Shown: positions 8,557 to 18,222, counted from the first letter of the stretch. The stretch: DNA of 64,000 bases from Puteibacter caeruleilacunae (GCA_005217565.1 SJCO01000006.1:62001-126000); one strand, 5' to 3'. The notes: generated by a model not told the origin, from the letters alone. Translations and numbers: made by a program.

Positions 8557-10845
8557 TTAGAAGCTTAGCATTTCTGCTTTTATGTCTTCAAACTTTTTGT
8601 CTCCAGCTTTCTTGAATTGAACTTTTGGTCCATTCCATGATTGAGGCCAACCTCCAATAACATTGTTAAGGAAGATAATCTTCACAGCATGCTTACCTTT
8701 TGCCAAGGCAACAGAAGAGTTGTTGCGTGAGAAACGCTTAACTTCTCCGTCGTTGTTAATAAGTAATTTACCTCCGATGAAGAATTGATCAACATTAGTT
8801 GAGAATTCATAAATTCCATCTTCAGCAATATCAATATATCCTTCAAAGGTTGCAGCAGAAGGCTTTTTGTAATCGAACATTCCCTTAAGTTTCTTAGGTG
8901 TGAATTCTTTTTCTTCCCACTTGGTTGCTTTCTTAAGGTCAGCTACTTTTACAAAAGTACCATCAGTATATTTCATTTTAAGACCTTTGCCAGTTGTTTT
9001 AACATCAGCAGCAGGTGCAAATGATTCTTTAACTACATTGATCGTTCTAGCTTTCGACATTTTTCCAGAAAGCAATACAGTCGCTGCTTTAATAGTTGTA
9101 TTAGCTGAGAATTTTAATGGCTCAGTATACACAGGAGAATCAACTGTTGGCTCTGTTCCGTCGATTGTGTAAACAATCTTCATTGGACGAGTTGTTGAGA
9201 ACTCGATAGTTGCTGAATCAGTAAATGCAACATGATTGTTTGGTCCTTCAGCCAATGGAATGTGGTAGTTGATATTGTGTAGGTCAAGACGAACAAAGTT
9301 GTTATCCATTCTTCTTAAGAAGTCAGTATAATCTTTGTTTTCTTTTTGAGTCCAGTTTACCTCTGCTAATGCAATGATACGAGGGAAAATTCGGTATTCT
9401 GCGATATCGCCATCGTACATATACTCACTCCATACGTTACCTTGAGTACCTTGGATGAAGTGGTGCTTATCAGCATCTAACTCTTTTGGAAGTGGATCGT
9501 AGCTATACGACTCTTCTAAAGTAGTGTAACCACCAATGGCAACAGGCTCAACTTTACTATTTCCCTGGTAGTGGTCAAGGTAACACCAGTTTCCAGGAGT
9601 CATGATAACATCATGTCCCTCTTTCGCTGCTTCAATACCTCCTTTTTCTCCTCTCCATGACATAACAGTTGCAGATGGAGCAAGTCCTCCTTCAAGGATT
9701 TCATCCCAACCGATCATCTTCTTACCATGTCCGATCAATACTTTTTCGATACGCTTGATGAAGTAACTCTGTAGTTCATGAGGATCTTTAAGTCCTTCTT
9801 CCTTCATACGCTTCTTACAAAGTGGACAAACTTTCCAACGATCTTTAGGACACTCATCACCTCCGATGTGGAAATATTCACTTGGGAATAATGCAACAAC
9901 TTCTTCGATGATATCCTCAAGAAAAGCGAATGTTTCTTCTTTACCAGCACAGTAAACATCAGGCTCAACACCCCAAACATTTCTTACCTTGAATGGTCCT
10001 CCAGTACATGAGTACTCAGGATAAGCAGTTAAAGCAGCCAATGCGTGACCCGGTAATTCAATCTCAGGAATTACAGTTACGAAACGCTCTTGTGCATACT
10101 TTACAATCTCTTTAACTTGTTCTTGAGTATAGTATCCACCATATTCGTATCCTTCACCTTCGATTCTTTTAGAACCCATTTCGGTAAGCTTTGGATACTT
10201 TTTGATTTCAATTCTCCATCCCTGGTCTTCAGTTAAGTGCCAGTGGAAAGTATTCATTTTGAACATAGCCAATACGTCGATTTGTTTTTTAACAAAATCA
10301 ACAGGATAGAAGTGGCGACAAACATCAAGGTGCATTCCACGATATGGGAATCGAGGCTCATCCTTAATCTCCACACAAGGAGCAGTCCATGCCATGTTCT
10401 CAATTACAGTTGTACTTTCAATTTCTGCAGGCAATAATTGCATTACAGTTTGCATTCCGTAAAATGCACCCTGTGCTGTTTTAGCATTTACAGTTATTCC
10501 TTTTGAAGTAACAGAAAGAGTATAACCTTCTTTTTTGATTTCCATTGCAGGATTCACATTCACTGCGATGAAATTGGAACTAGCCTTTTCAGCTGTAGCA
10601 AGCTCAAAACCTGATGCGTTTTTGATCTTTGCAGCGAAATAGTCTACGACAGTCTTAGTGTCTCCTGTCGATACAAACTTAGTCTTTGCGTTAAGTTCAA
10701 ATGTTCCTTCTTTTTGTTCCAATTGGTTGGGCTGAGGAACCACATGAACACCTTTGTTGTAAGCCTTTGGAGGTAACTTACTTGTGCAAGATGCCATCAT
10801 CGTTAATGCCATAACAATTGAAAATAATTTTACGGTGATCTTCAT
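8557..10845 (-). CDS. Beta-N-acetylhexosaminidase, GH20, lipoprotein, with C-terminal PA14-like domain
   Basis: Exo-enzyme removing terminal beta-GlcNAc or beta-GalNAc from glycans. A lipobox ends at C20 (MMASC), so it is probably anchored to the outer membrane. Residues ~33-155 are the GH20b N-terminal domain, ~160-510 the catalytic barrel (RGMHLDVCRHF, FHWHLTEDQGWR) with the catalytic Asp-Glu pair D330-E331 in HIGGDEC. A chitobiase-type Ig-like domain follows (PMKIVYTIDGTEPTVDSPVY), then a ~140-residue domain with the PA14-like pattern (YIDIAEDGIYEFSTNVD), probably a carbohydrate-binding module. The 762-aa length fits Bacteroidota multidomain GH20 enzymes. Retaining, substrate-assisted mechanism is family knowledge. 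Confidence 0.95.
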   Translation of the reverse strand: MKITVKLFSIVMALTMMASCTSKLPPKAYNKGVHVVPQPNQLEQKEGTFELNAKTKFVSTGDTKTVVDYFAAKIKNASGFELATAEKASSNFIAVNVNPAMEIKKEGYTLSVTSKGITVNAKTAQGAFYGMQTVMQLLPAEIESTTVIENMAWTAPCVEIKDEPRFPYRGMHLDVCRHFYPVDFVKKQIDVLAMFKMNTFHWHLTEDQGWRIEIKKYPKLTEMGSKRIEGEGYEYGGYYTQEQVKEIVKYAQERFVTVIPEIELPGHALAALTAYPEYSCTGGPFKVRNVWGVEPDVYCAGKEETFAFLEDIIEEVVALFPSEYFHIGGDECPKDRWKVCPLCKKRMKEEGLKDPHELQSYFIKRIEKVLIGHGKKMIGWDEILEGGLAPSATVMSWRGEKGGIEAAKEGHDVIMTPGNWCYLDHYQGNSKVEPVAIGGYTTLEESYSYDPLPKELDADKHHFIQGTQGNVWSEYMYDGDIAEYRIFPRIIALAEVNWTQKENKDYTDFLRRMDNNFVRLDLHNINYHIPLAEGPNNHVAFTDSATIEFSTTRPMKIVYTIDGTEPTVDSPVYTEPLKFSANTTIKAATVLLSGKMSKARTINVVKESFAPAADVKTTGKGLKMKYTDGTFVKVADLKKATKWEEKEFTPKKLKGMFDYKKPSAATFEGYIDIAEDGIYEFSTNVDQFFIGGKLLINNDGEVKRFSRNNSSVALAKGKHAVKIIFLNNVIGGWPQSWNGPKVQFKKAGDKKFEDIKAEMLSF

Positions 10846-10956
10846 AATAAATAAATGTATAGTATTAGTTAATGATAAACTGGCGTAAAACTAATAAATA
10901 GCCTTCACATTTAGATTATAAACAATTAAAAAAGGACACTACAGCACAACGATTTA

Positions 10957-12285
10957 TTACTGTGAGATCCAGTTTTGTAATATATTTTCTATCTGTTCTC
11001 TGGTCTGCTCTTCAAAGTTGTTTATTCTGGCTTTGTGTGAACCTTTGGGCTTAACAAATTTGTACATATTCTTTTTGCCGTTAAAATTGACAGCACTGGC
11101 AGTCCAAGGATCATATTCTCCATAGATGAATAGCATCTTTTCATCTTTCTTGTCAAGAAACTTCTTCACTCTTTTCATTGCCTCATAATCGTAGGTATAC
11201 CTTATATTTTCAGGAAGGAATAACTTCATAAGATAGTTGTGAGTGCTTTTTATTTTCAGATATTTCTTGAACGGTGAGATGTCATAGCTGTAATATCCAA
11301 TTTGATAGGCTGCCTGAACAAAAAATGCCTGGATACTTTCTATTCCCTCCAATGAAAAGTAATCAATTGGAGAGATACGAAGCAAATGATTCATCATCAC
11401 ATTAGGTGAAGCATCGTTCGCAGGAATGTTCTCTATTGGAGTTCCCCACTGCCAAAAGGCAAAAGCATATTCAAGAACCACATAATCATAGATCTCTTCC
11501 AGAGGTAAGCGATAATTATAATGGAATTGTTTTATTCGATCCTTGAACAACGGGAATATCTCATCTCTACGCTTTAACAGAGTTAGCTGAAATTCCTTAA
11601 TTTTCTTACGACTAGCGGCACTTCCTACTTTTCTTAAGAATTTAGGATGGCGACTATCTTCTAAAGCATAATTAATTGGAGCAACATAGGGTACTGATAT
11701 GTCAACATCACAAGGAAACATTGATCGGTGAAGAATACATGCTTGTCCCCCTTTTGAAATTCCTGTACTAATCCACTTGTTAGTATAGAACTTTTTCAAC
11801 ATGGTGATGATGTTGTGGTGATCGGTAGCAGCGTTTTCAACATTTAGGTGTTCCCAGTTTAATGGATCAGGCATTGATTGTCCGAAATACCTGTGTTCAA
11901 TGAATATTTGATTACCATGGGTGAGTTTTGACAACTCATTGACATAGTTCTGACTTTTTGCATAGTTGCCTCCATACCCCTCTGTAATAACAACGTTAGG
12001 CTTGTCGAAGCCTGTATGAGCAATAAATACGCGTTGCAGGAATGTTCCTTGTGCTGGATCATTTCTGTCAAGTTGTTGCTCTACCATAATTTCATATCGC
12101 TCAGAGAAATGTGCACTGTGTTTTAGCCGTTTAATGTGTTTGATTTGAGGAATCAATTTTAGTTGGCTATAAAGACTGGTTTGGATAGTCTCTTGTGTAG
12201 TGCCTGCATATGATATTCCCTGAAAAGATGTTGGCCATAATCCTACCAAAAGGATCAAGACGAGGAGTGATCGCAAAAGTTTCAT
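10957..12285 (-). CDS. Secreted S37-family peptidase (prolyl/tripeptidyl aminopeptidase PS-10 type)
   Basis: An alpha/beta-hydrolase fold peptidase with an N-terminal signal peptide (residues 1-27). Motifs: oxyanion-side sequence ITEGYGGNYA, then EHRYFGQSMPDPLNWEHL, and the nucleophile elbow GISKGG with Ser177. The likely acid and base are D392 (YGEYDPW) and H417 (KGSHKAR). The family (Pfam Peptidase_S37) comprises secreted tripeptidyl aminopeptidases of Streptomyces and homologues in Bacteroidota. Length 442 aa is normal. It probably degrades oligopeptides in the periplasm. It lies 111 bp upstream of the hexosaminidase on the same strand; co-transcription is possible but not required. Confidence 0.85.
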   Translation of the reverse strand: MKLLRSLLVLILLVGLWPTSFQGISYAGTTQETIQTSLYSQLKLIPQIKHIKRLKHSAHFSERYEIMVEQQLDRNDPAQGTFLQRVFIAHTGFDKPNVVITEGYGGNYAKSQNYVNELSKLTHGNQIFIEHRYFGQSMPDPLNWEHLNVENAATDHHNIITMLKKFYTNKWISTGISKGGQACILHRSMFPCDVDISVPYVAPINYALEDSRHPKFLRKVGSAASRKKIKEFQLTLLKRRDEIFPLFKDRIKQFHYNYRLPLEEIYDYVVLEYAFAFWQWGTPIENIPANDASPNVMMNHLLRISPIDYFSLEGIESIQAFFVQAAYQIGYYSYDISPFKKYLKIKSTHNYLMKLFLPENIRYTYDYEAMKRVKKFLDKKDEKMLFIYGEYDPWTASAVNFNGKKNMYKFVKPKGSHKARINNFEEQTREQIENILQNWISQ

Positions 12286-12520
12286 GTGTTAATGATTATT
12301 TGATTTGTTGATTATTGAAACGTAAAAGTATTGATTATTCAAGGTTTAAGCAATGAAACGAACAGCAAATTTCTTATTTCTAAATTGAAAGGTTTAATCC
12401 TATACTTGGTTGTGAGGTCGATTAAAATCCATATTAGTATTGGTCGCAATAGGTACCAATTAACCTAGCATTATGAATAAAGTTGTAAGATGATATATGT
12501 TGGTGTTATCTTAAGCAGCA

Positions 12521-12566
12521 ACGAGGCTGTTAGAAGAAATTCTACAGCCTCGTTTATATTTTATTT
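12521..12566. terminator. Strong hairpin with GAAA tetraloop downstream of doxX-like gene
   Basis: ACGAGGCTG-T-TAGAA pairs with TTCTACAGCCTCGT around a GAAA loop (12521-12553), with one bulged T. The T-rich tract (TTATATTTTATTT) lies on the rightward side, although the adjacent gene runs leftward and there is no gene on the plus strand immediately upstream. It probably ends the doxX transcript with a poor U tract, or ends an unseen rightward transcript. Confidence 0.55.
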
Positions 12567-12956
12567 ATCGATACTGAATTTCCCACCTCCGATGAGGGCA
12601 ATTGCGATTGATCCGAATAGGAAAAGAGCGGGTAATTCAATGGCCCAACCTCCATGCTGACTAAGCGAGAAGATATCACCACTATGTGCCATACCAATTG
12701 CAACAACCATAGTAAGTGCTTCCACGATAGCTGCAAGTCGTACTTTGAAACCTATGATTAGGAATATTGGAGCAACTATTTCTCCAAGAAATACACCATA
12801 AGCGAAGAACTCTGGAAGTCCCATGCCTGCAAACATTTGCTGAAGGAATCCAACACCGTGCATTAGTTTTGCAACACCATGAAAGATCATTAATCCACCA
12901 ATAGTAAGTCGAAGAATTAATATTCCCAGATCTTTTAACATTTCATCTTTATTCAT
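12561..12956 (-). CDS. DoxX-family inner-membrane protein
   Basis: A 131-aa protein with four hydrophobic helices (about 8-28, 48-68, 73-93, 105-125) and the DoxX hallmarks: LRLTIGGLMIFHGVAKL near the start, FAYGVFLGEIVAPIFLIIG in helix 2, and a conserved Gly/Pro-rich last helix. DoxX/DoxD proteins are quinone-linked membrane subunits or partners in redox stress responses; bacterial members such as MbcA-associated DoxX act in oxidative-stress complexes. The specific role here is unknown. The gene stands alone, with a long AT-rich leader upstream. Confidence 0.88.
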   Translation of the reverse strand: MNKDEMLKDLGILILRLTIGGLMIFHGVAKLMHGVGFLQQMFAGMGLPEFFAYGVFLGEIVAPIFLIIGFKVRLAAIVEALTMVVAIGMAHSGDIFSLSQHGGWAIELPALFLFGSIAIALIGGGKFSIDK

Positions 12957-13118
12957 AACTAACTTATTTTTATTTTATCTAATCTTATTTGCTTCGTTGT
13001 TATGATTAACACAAATTGTATGTTAATTGTTGTGTCTTTACTGTTGATATTTAGAGGTATAGGTATGTGAATGAAGTGATGATGATATTGTAGAGGTGTT
13101 AAAATGTAATCAAAAACG

Positions 13119-13151
13119 TTTGTGAATGTTTGATTAATTCCTCTATTTTTG
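13119..13151 (+). promoter_or_regulatory. Bacteroidota-type promoter (TTTG-N21-TATTTTTG)
   Basis: TTTG at 13119-13122 and TATTTTTG at 13144-13151 match the -33/-7 consensus with a 21-base spacer. The predicted start of transcription (about 13155) falls on or after the GTG at 13153, which casts doubt on that start codon. Confidence 0.5.
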
Positions 13152-13152
13152 T

Positions 13153-14970
13153 GTGAAACGAATCTGTGAATTGAAATATTTATCTAAACATAGTGTTTAT
13201 GTAATTCTTGTTCTCGTGCTGGTTGGATTGACCCCAAAACTGCAGGCGCAAGGAGAAGCAACTCCTGTATATCAGTTATTTGTAGGGGAGAGTGAAGGCA
13301 CAGATAATCGTGATACCTTAAGTAATGTTATTCAGGAAAACGATGCGACTTACAATAAAGCCTTATCATTTATTGAAGATGATTCATATATCAGGATCGA
13401 TAGTCTGAGTCTTGGAAATAGTTTTACTTTCTCTGTAGCATTTAATTCTTATGCACTTCTCGATAAAAATCGTACACTTATTGATGTGGGGCAGAAGCTC
13501 TGGATTAGAACCACCACTCAAAGAGAATTACAGGTGACAATGCCTGGTCGTATTGATCACAACACAAAAGGCTTGTGTCTGACCGAGAACTGTTGGTATC
13601 AGATGACCGTTTCAGTGAATCGATTTTATGTCGATATCTATCTTGATGGGAAAAAGGTGGAAACCTTTAATCTGCCTCAGGAAGTGGTATGTAATAATCA
13701 ATTAATTACCATTGGGAAAAATACCCTGTGGCGTGAGAATTTTAAAGGGAAGATCTCGGGAGTAAGTATATGGGATCGTTTTTTGAACGATTACCAGGTA
13801 GAGTATTATTACAATGCTAACTGGAGAAGAACACCTGTGTCGGAGGGAATATCATTGTTTTTACCTTTTGGTTCTCAGAAAAAAGTGAAGAAAGGTTCAG
13901 GCGATGTGATCCAGAAAGATATTGTGATGGTTGAGGACCAGGAACGAGGTGTTGTTGCTGAGCTCAACGGTAAAACAAGTTATATTGATTGTGGTGAGGT
14001 GTTGATTGATAATGCTGTAAGTATCAGTTTGTGGGTTAAGCCAAAGAAACCCAATCAGGATAATGGAGCACTTGTAGGATCAGAACAGGCCTGGGCATTC
14101 CGAATATCAGGAAATAGTAACCTTACCATGACTATTCCTCAGGTAAAGGATATACGAACCAGGGAGAAACTCATAGAGAAAGATGTATGGCAACATGTGG
14201 CGGTAACCTATCTTGAAGGTAAAGGAGTGAAGTTCTACAAGAATGGTCTGCTTGTTCATAGCGATACCATATCGAAGTTTCAGGAAGGGGCAAAATTGAT
14301 AAGAATCGGTAATAACTTATGGAACAATCATTACCTGGGATTAATTGATGATGTCGTTATTTGGAAACGAGTTCTTTCTGCCGATGATATTAACGAGATT
14401 TATGAGACTGACGCTGTTGATTTGCGAAAACAGATAAAAGTTGAACGAGCTTTCCCTTGGGGATTGCTTATTGGAGGGACGTTGGTAATTTTCATTGTAA
14501 TAGCTGTATTCATTGTACGAAAGAAAAAGATAGAGCAGGAACGCTTAAAAAATGCAAAACAGCAATTATCAGAGAAACTATCAGAAGATACAACTCCACA
14601 GGAGGAGGAAGTAGATCCATTTCTACAAAGTGTTCATGATATTGTGGAAAAGCATATTAGCGATTCGGCTTTTACTGTTGAGGAATTTGCCCGTGAACTA
14701 GGAACTAGTCGGACTGGTTTATACAAGCAGATGAAAGAATTAACAGGTCTGTCGGCTAATGTATTTATTCGCGATAAACGACTTGAAAAGGCAAAAGAGT
14801 TATTATTAAACTCTGAAATGTCGGTTTCGGAGGTTATTTATGCTACGGGCTTTGAAAGTAGGGCATACTTCAATAAATGTTTCAGAGAAAAATACGGTTA
14901 CACTCCGTCTGGTTTTAGACAAAAAATAAAGGATGGATTTATTGCTGATCTTGATGAGTCAAGTGAATAA
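13153..14970 (+). CDS. Membrane-spanning LamG-AraC one-component regulator, copy 1
   Basis: Order of parts: signal/anchor helix (about 13-32), two LamG/concanavalin-like beta-sandwich domains (about 45-225 and 250-420; compare FKGKISGVSIWDRFL with YLGLIDDVVIWKRVL), one transmembrane helix (436-455), a basic/coiled linker, and a C-terminal AraC-type HTH (about 492-592, ending ESRAYFNKCFREKYGYTPS). The lectin-like part should be periplasmic and the HTH cytoplasmic, so a carbohydrate signal could act on DNA without a kinase. There is no histidine kinase or receiver domain, unlike hybrid two-component systems. It is followed by a paralogue and a sulfatase, probable targets. The GTG start at 13153 may be wrong; TTG at 13171 gives a good signal sequence (MKYLSKHSVYV). 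Confidence 0.85.
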   Translation: MKRICELKYLSKHSVYVILVLVLVGLTPKLQAQGEATPVYQLFVGESEGTDNRDTLSNVIQENDATYNKALSFIEDDSYIRIDSLSLGNSFTFSVAFNSYALLDKNRTLIDVGQKLWIRTTTQRELQVTMPGRIDHNTKGLCLTENCWYQMTVSVNRFYVDIYLDGKKVETFNLPQEVVCNNQLITIGKNTLWRENFKGKISGVSIWDRFLNDYQVEYYYNANWRRTPVSEGISLFLPFGSQKKVKKGSGDVIQKDIVMVEDQERGVVAELNGKTSYIDCGEVLIDNAVSISLWVKPKKPNQDNGALVGSEQAWAFRISGNSNLTMTIPQVKDIRTREKLIEKDVWQHVAVTYLEGKGVKFYKNGLLVHSDTISKFQEGAKLIRIGNNLWNNHYLGLIDDVVIWKRVLSADDINEIYETDAVDLRKQIKVERAFPWGLLIGGTLVIFIVIAVFIVRKKKIEQERLKNAKQQLSEKLSEDTTPQEEEVDPFLQSVHDIVEKHISDSAFTVEEFARELGTSRTGLYKQMKELTGLSANVFIRDKRLEKAKELLLNSEMSVSEVIYATGFESRAYFNKCFREKYGYTPSGFRQKIKDGFIADLDESSE

Positions 14971-15037
14971 TAATTACGAAAATAAATGAAGAATACTGAT
15001 GTATTCAATGCTTTCGCAATATTGAAATACCTGGTCA

Positions 15038-16591
15038 ATGAAAAAGATACGCAAGAATAGTTGTTTGTTACAAGGACTGTTTATCCTGTTCGTGGTAATG
15101 ACTAATGTTGTTTTTGCAGTTTCCAAAGATGACGCACGGTATTATCTGTCTGGTGAAAATTTCACTGTATCTGTTTATGTAAATGTCGATGATATCACTC
15201 GTCAGGCCAATGCAGTATGGTCAATCGATTCATTGTTATGGGTGAAAGTGAATGGAAATCGTGAGATTAGCTTGACCCAGCCTTATAGGCGTGCTAAGTT
15301 TTCGGAGGGAGTAGCACTGACTTCAGGTATTAAGCACCATATTGTGGTGACCTATTCAAATGAAAGGGCGTATGCTTATGTTGATGGTGTTGAAGAATTA
15401 ATCCTTGATTTAACAGAGCCCATACTGCGCGATTCTGTAGAATTGAAGCTTGGGAAGATATCATGGAAAGAAGACCTTCAAGGGGAAATAACGCATATTG
15501 AGACATGGAATAGATCATTTAATCAAGGAGAAGTTGATAGTCTGTATGCTGTTTTTAATAAAGAGGTGTTTTTACGAGAGGGGGTGATTGCTTATTATCC
15601 TTTAACAGATGATCCAGAGAATTTACTTTCAGAGGAGATCAATAATCGCGAGAATATCAGATATGGAGAACTGCAAGAAAGGAAGTGTGCAATCTTTGAC
15701 TCTACGTCTAATATTGTTGATGAGAACCTTGTATGGGATAATGCGATAAGTATTTCAGCAGAAATATTTCTGATGAAGGAGCAACGAAATGCGTTGGTGA
15801 GTAGCGGACATGCGTTTAGTTTGAGACAAGAGACTGATGGTTGTCTGCAATTCACTTTACCTCAGGTTTATGATCATAGATCGTCCATCTTCCTTGAATC
15901 AAATAAATGGCATAAGATTGCAATGGTATATCTTCAAAACAATTTTGTGAAATTATACCATAATGGAGTACTGCTTGATTCGGTTGGTGTGCCACAGCAG
16001 GCTGGAAATGTTCAAAAGTTAGAGCTAGGGACAAATATTTGGAACGATACTTTTGGAGGAGCGATTAGAAATGTGATTGTTTGGAGAAGGACCGTTTCTA
16101 ATGAAGAGGTAAGTGAGCTTCATCACCTCGAGGATGAAGAGTTGCTGAAAATATTACCAGAGAATACCAGTAAAAGATATTGGATAATTATTGCTGTATG
16201 TATAGTTATGGCTTTTATTCCTCTTTGGTGGAAAAAAGAGAAATTGCTGAAGAAATCGGATAATGATTGGAAGGAGCGCGCCGTAACAATTGTATCGCAA
16301 AACCTATCTAATATTGAATTTCGTATTGATGATCTTGCTCAACAACTGCATATGAGTAAGACATCACTTTACAATAAGATCAAGGATGAAACAGGAAAAA
16401 CACCAGGGGCTTTTATTCGTGATATCCGACTGGAAAAAGCTGCTGATTTACTTCGAAAAGGAGAGCTGACTGTGACAGAAATTATTGATGAAGTGGGCTT
16501 TGAAAGTAGGGCATATTTTAATAAACGCTTTAAGGAGAAGTATAAAACTACTCCTTCGGCATATAAAAGTGGTTCTGTAAGTGGTTCGTAG
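15038..16591 (+). CDS. Membrane-spanning LamG-AraC one-component regulator, copy 2
   Basis: Same architecture as the gene 67 bp upstream: signal/anchor helix (about 11-28), two LamG-like domains (about 38-170 and 215-365, with ITHIETWNRSF and IRNVIVWRRTV at equivalent strands), a transmembrane helix (about 381-398) and an AraC HTH (about 410-510, with FESRAYFNKRFKEKYKTTPS). The two proteins are diverged paralogues from an old tandem duplication; this one is 88 residues shorter, mainly in the linker. Two sensors with different LamG domains could respond to different ends of one polysaccharide. The sulfatase gene starts 107 bp downstream. Function is inferred from architecture. Confidence 0.85.
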   Translation: MKKIRKNSCLLQGLFILFVVMTNVVFAVSKDDARYYLSGENFTVSVYVNVDDITRQANAVWSIDSLLWVKVNGNREISLTQPYRRAKFSEGVALTSGIKHHIVVTYSNERAYAYVDGVEELILDLTEPILRDSVELKLGKISWKEDLQGEITHIETWNRSFNQGEVDSLYAVFNKEVFLREGVIAYYPLTDDPENLLSEEINNRENIRYGELQERKCAIFDSTSNIVDENLVWDNAISISAEIFLMKEQRNALVSSGHAFSLRQETDGCLQFTLPQVYDHRSSIFLESNKWHKIAMVYLQNNFVKLYHNGVLLDSVGVPQQAGNVQKLELGTNIWNDTFGGAIRNVIVWRRTVSNEEVSELHHLEDEELLKILPENTSKRYWIIIAVCIVMAFIPLWWKKEKLLKKSDNDWKERAVTIVSQNLSNIEFRIDDLAQQLHMSKTSLYNKIKDETGKTPGAFIRDIRLEKAADLLRKGELTVTEIIDEVGFESRAYFNKRFKEKYKTTPSAYKSGSVSGS

Positions 16592-16657
16592 ATAGCGGAT
16601 TGAAATATAGAGTGCGAAGATTGAATTTATGGATAAAGGGAATTTTGCAGAGAACAA

Positions 16658-16665
16658 TAGGTTTG
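16658..16665 (+). promoter_or_regulatory. Candidate -7 element upstream of sulfatase (TAGGTTTG)
   Basis: TAGGTTTG matches TAnnTTTG and lies 33 bases before the sulfatase ATG. There is no TTTG at canonical spacing upstream, as expected for an activator-dependent promoter; the AraC-type neighbours are candidates. Confidence 0.3.
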
Positions 16666-16698
16666 TTGGCAGAATTTTAATGAATTAAATTAGATCTT

Positions 16699-18168
16699 AT
16701 GAGAACATCATCCAACATCATGAAATGTCTTTTCTTTTGTATCAGTATGATGATCGGTGCTCAAGGTTTTGCAAAGAAGGTTATCTCAAAATCTAAGCCC
16801 AATATCATTTTTATCTTCACCGATGACCAGAAATGGAATACCATTAATGCACTGGGGAATGAGCATATTCATACACCTAATTTGGATCGGCTTTCGCAAA
16901 ATGCGATGGTTTTTAACAATGCCTATTGTTTTGGAGGTAACACAGGAGCAGTGTGTATTCCTTCGCGAAATATGGTGATGAGTGGGAAGGTATTTTTTCG
17001 CTTTGAAGAGGATGCACGTCAGAAAGCGAAGCAAGGAATAAAAAGACGAAAGCCTTGGTATACAAATCCTGATTGGGCAACATTGCCAAAATCGATGAAG
17101 GCAGCAGGCTATGAAACTTTTTATCGCGAGAAGAGTGGTAGCGCGAACAATCCTGATGTGCGCAATCAGTTCGATTTCAAAAAGGATATCCACATGGTGA
17201 ATGCACTGCGTTCCGGAAGACCCGGTAAAGAAATTGTTGATGATGCGTTGCACTATCTGAGTGATGAAAGGGATATTAACAAGCCATTCTTTATGTATTT
17301 AGGATTTCCTTGTCCACATGATCCACGCTGGTCTTTAAAGGAATTCCGTGATTTGTATGATCAGGAAAAGCTACCTATTCCTGAAAATTATCTTCCTGTT
17401 CATCCATGGAATATTGGAGATATGACCGTAAGAGATGAATGCTTAGAGGCGTGGCCAAGAACAAAAGAGGCCATTCAACGACATTTGCTTGATTATTATG
17501 CAGTAGTCTCAAGTATGGACTACGATATAGGAAGACTGTTGGATGGGTTGAAATCGATGAATCTTGATGAAAATACAATAATCGTTTTCTCTTCAGATCA
17601 AGGGCTTGCTATTGGGGATCATGGCTTAATGGGAAAACAGAATGTTTATGAAGGAACATTGAAAGTTCCAATGTTTGTTGCAGGTCCAGGAATAAAGAAA
17701 GGTCATTCTGATGCCTTTGTTTATCTGCACGATGTGTTCCCTACAATTTGTGATTTAGCAGATACTGACATCCCGGAAGAGTTGGACGGAAAAAGTTTTC
17801 AACACATCCTTTACGAGGGAAAAGGAACAATTCGTAAGTCTGTGATGATGGCTTATCGCGATTACCAGCGATCGATAAGACAAGGGAAATGGAAACTTAT
17901 TCGTTTTCCTAAGATTGATAAAACAGTGCTGTTCGATTTAGAGCAAGATCCAAATGAGACACAGAACCTGGCATCAAATCCGAAATATGCCCAAAGGATA
18001 TCATCGATGATGAAATTACTTCAGAAAGAAGGAGAGCTACTTGGTGATAGATGTAAGTTGTATGTCGAAGAGCCACTCCCTGCTAAGTTTAATGCTCCCA
18101 AAGAGAAACTAAAAACTGCATTTCCTGCAGGAGGATTGGCTCCAGGCGATCCTTCCTATAAAGAATAA
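16699..18168 (+). CDS. Secreted Cys-type sulfatase (S1 family)
   Basis: Arylsulfatase-fold hydrolase that removes sulfate esters, here probably from a polysaccharide. A signal peptide covers residues 1-25. Metal-binding and catalytic motifs: PNIIFIFTDDQKWN (Asp pair D42/D43), the formylglycine signature C86-I-P-S-R in GAVCIPSRNMVMSG, and IVFSSDQGLAIGDHGLMGK for later metal ligands. The C86 must be converted to formylglycine by an anaerobic or FGE-type maturase, which is not in this window. Length 489 aa is normal. The gene follows the two LamG-AraC regulators on the same strand and precedes a glycosidase operon, supporting a sulfated glycan as target. The subfamily cannot be assigned by eye. 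Confidence 0.92.
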   Translation: MRTSSNIMKCLFFCISMMIGAQGFAKKVISKSKPNIIFIFTDDQKWNTINALGNEHIHTPNLDRLSQNAMVFNNAYCFGGNTGAVCIPSRNMVMSGKVFFRFEEDARQKAKQGIKRRKPWYTNPDWATLPKSMKAAGYETFYREKSGSANNPDVRNQFDFKKDIHMVNALRSGRPGKEIVDDALHYLSDERDINKPFFMYLGFPCPHDPRWSLKEFRDLYDQEKLPIPENYLPVHPWNIGDMTVRDECLEAWPRTKEAIQRHLLDYYAVVSSMDYDIGRLLDGLKSMNLDENTIIVFSSDQGLAIGDHGLMGKQNVYEGTLKVPMFVAGPGIKKGHSDAFVYLHDVFPTICDLADTDIPEELDGKSFQHILYEGKGTIRKSVMMAYRDYQRSIRQGKWKLIRFPKIDKTVLFDLEQDPNETQNLASNPKYAQRISSMMKLLQKEGELLGDRCKLYVEEPLPAKFNAPKEKLKTAFPAGGLAPGDPSYKE

Positions 18169-18188
18169 GCTAATTGATAAGAGATAAG

Positions 18189-18222
18189 TGGATGGGCGTT
18201 TAGTCCATCCATTTTGTTTTTT
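18189..18222 (+). terminator. Intrinsic terminator of the sulfatase gene
   Basis: TGGATGG (18189-18195), a 9-nt loop, CCATCCA (18205-18211), then TTTTGTTTTTT. Its right arm overlaps the last codons of the convergent nitroreductase gene. Confidence 0.8.

Noticed and set aside
16786-17253. 155-codon frame antisense to the sulfatase
   Set aside because: Fully inside a well-supported gene; composition (His, Ile, Cys rich) is typical of a shadow frame.
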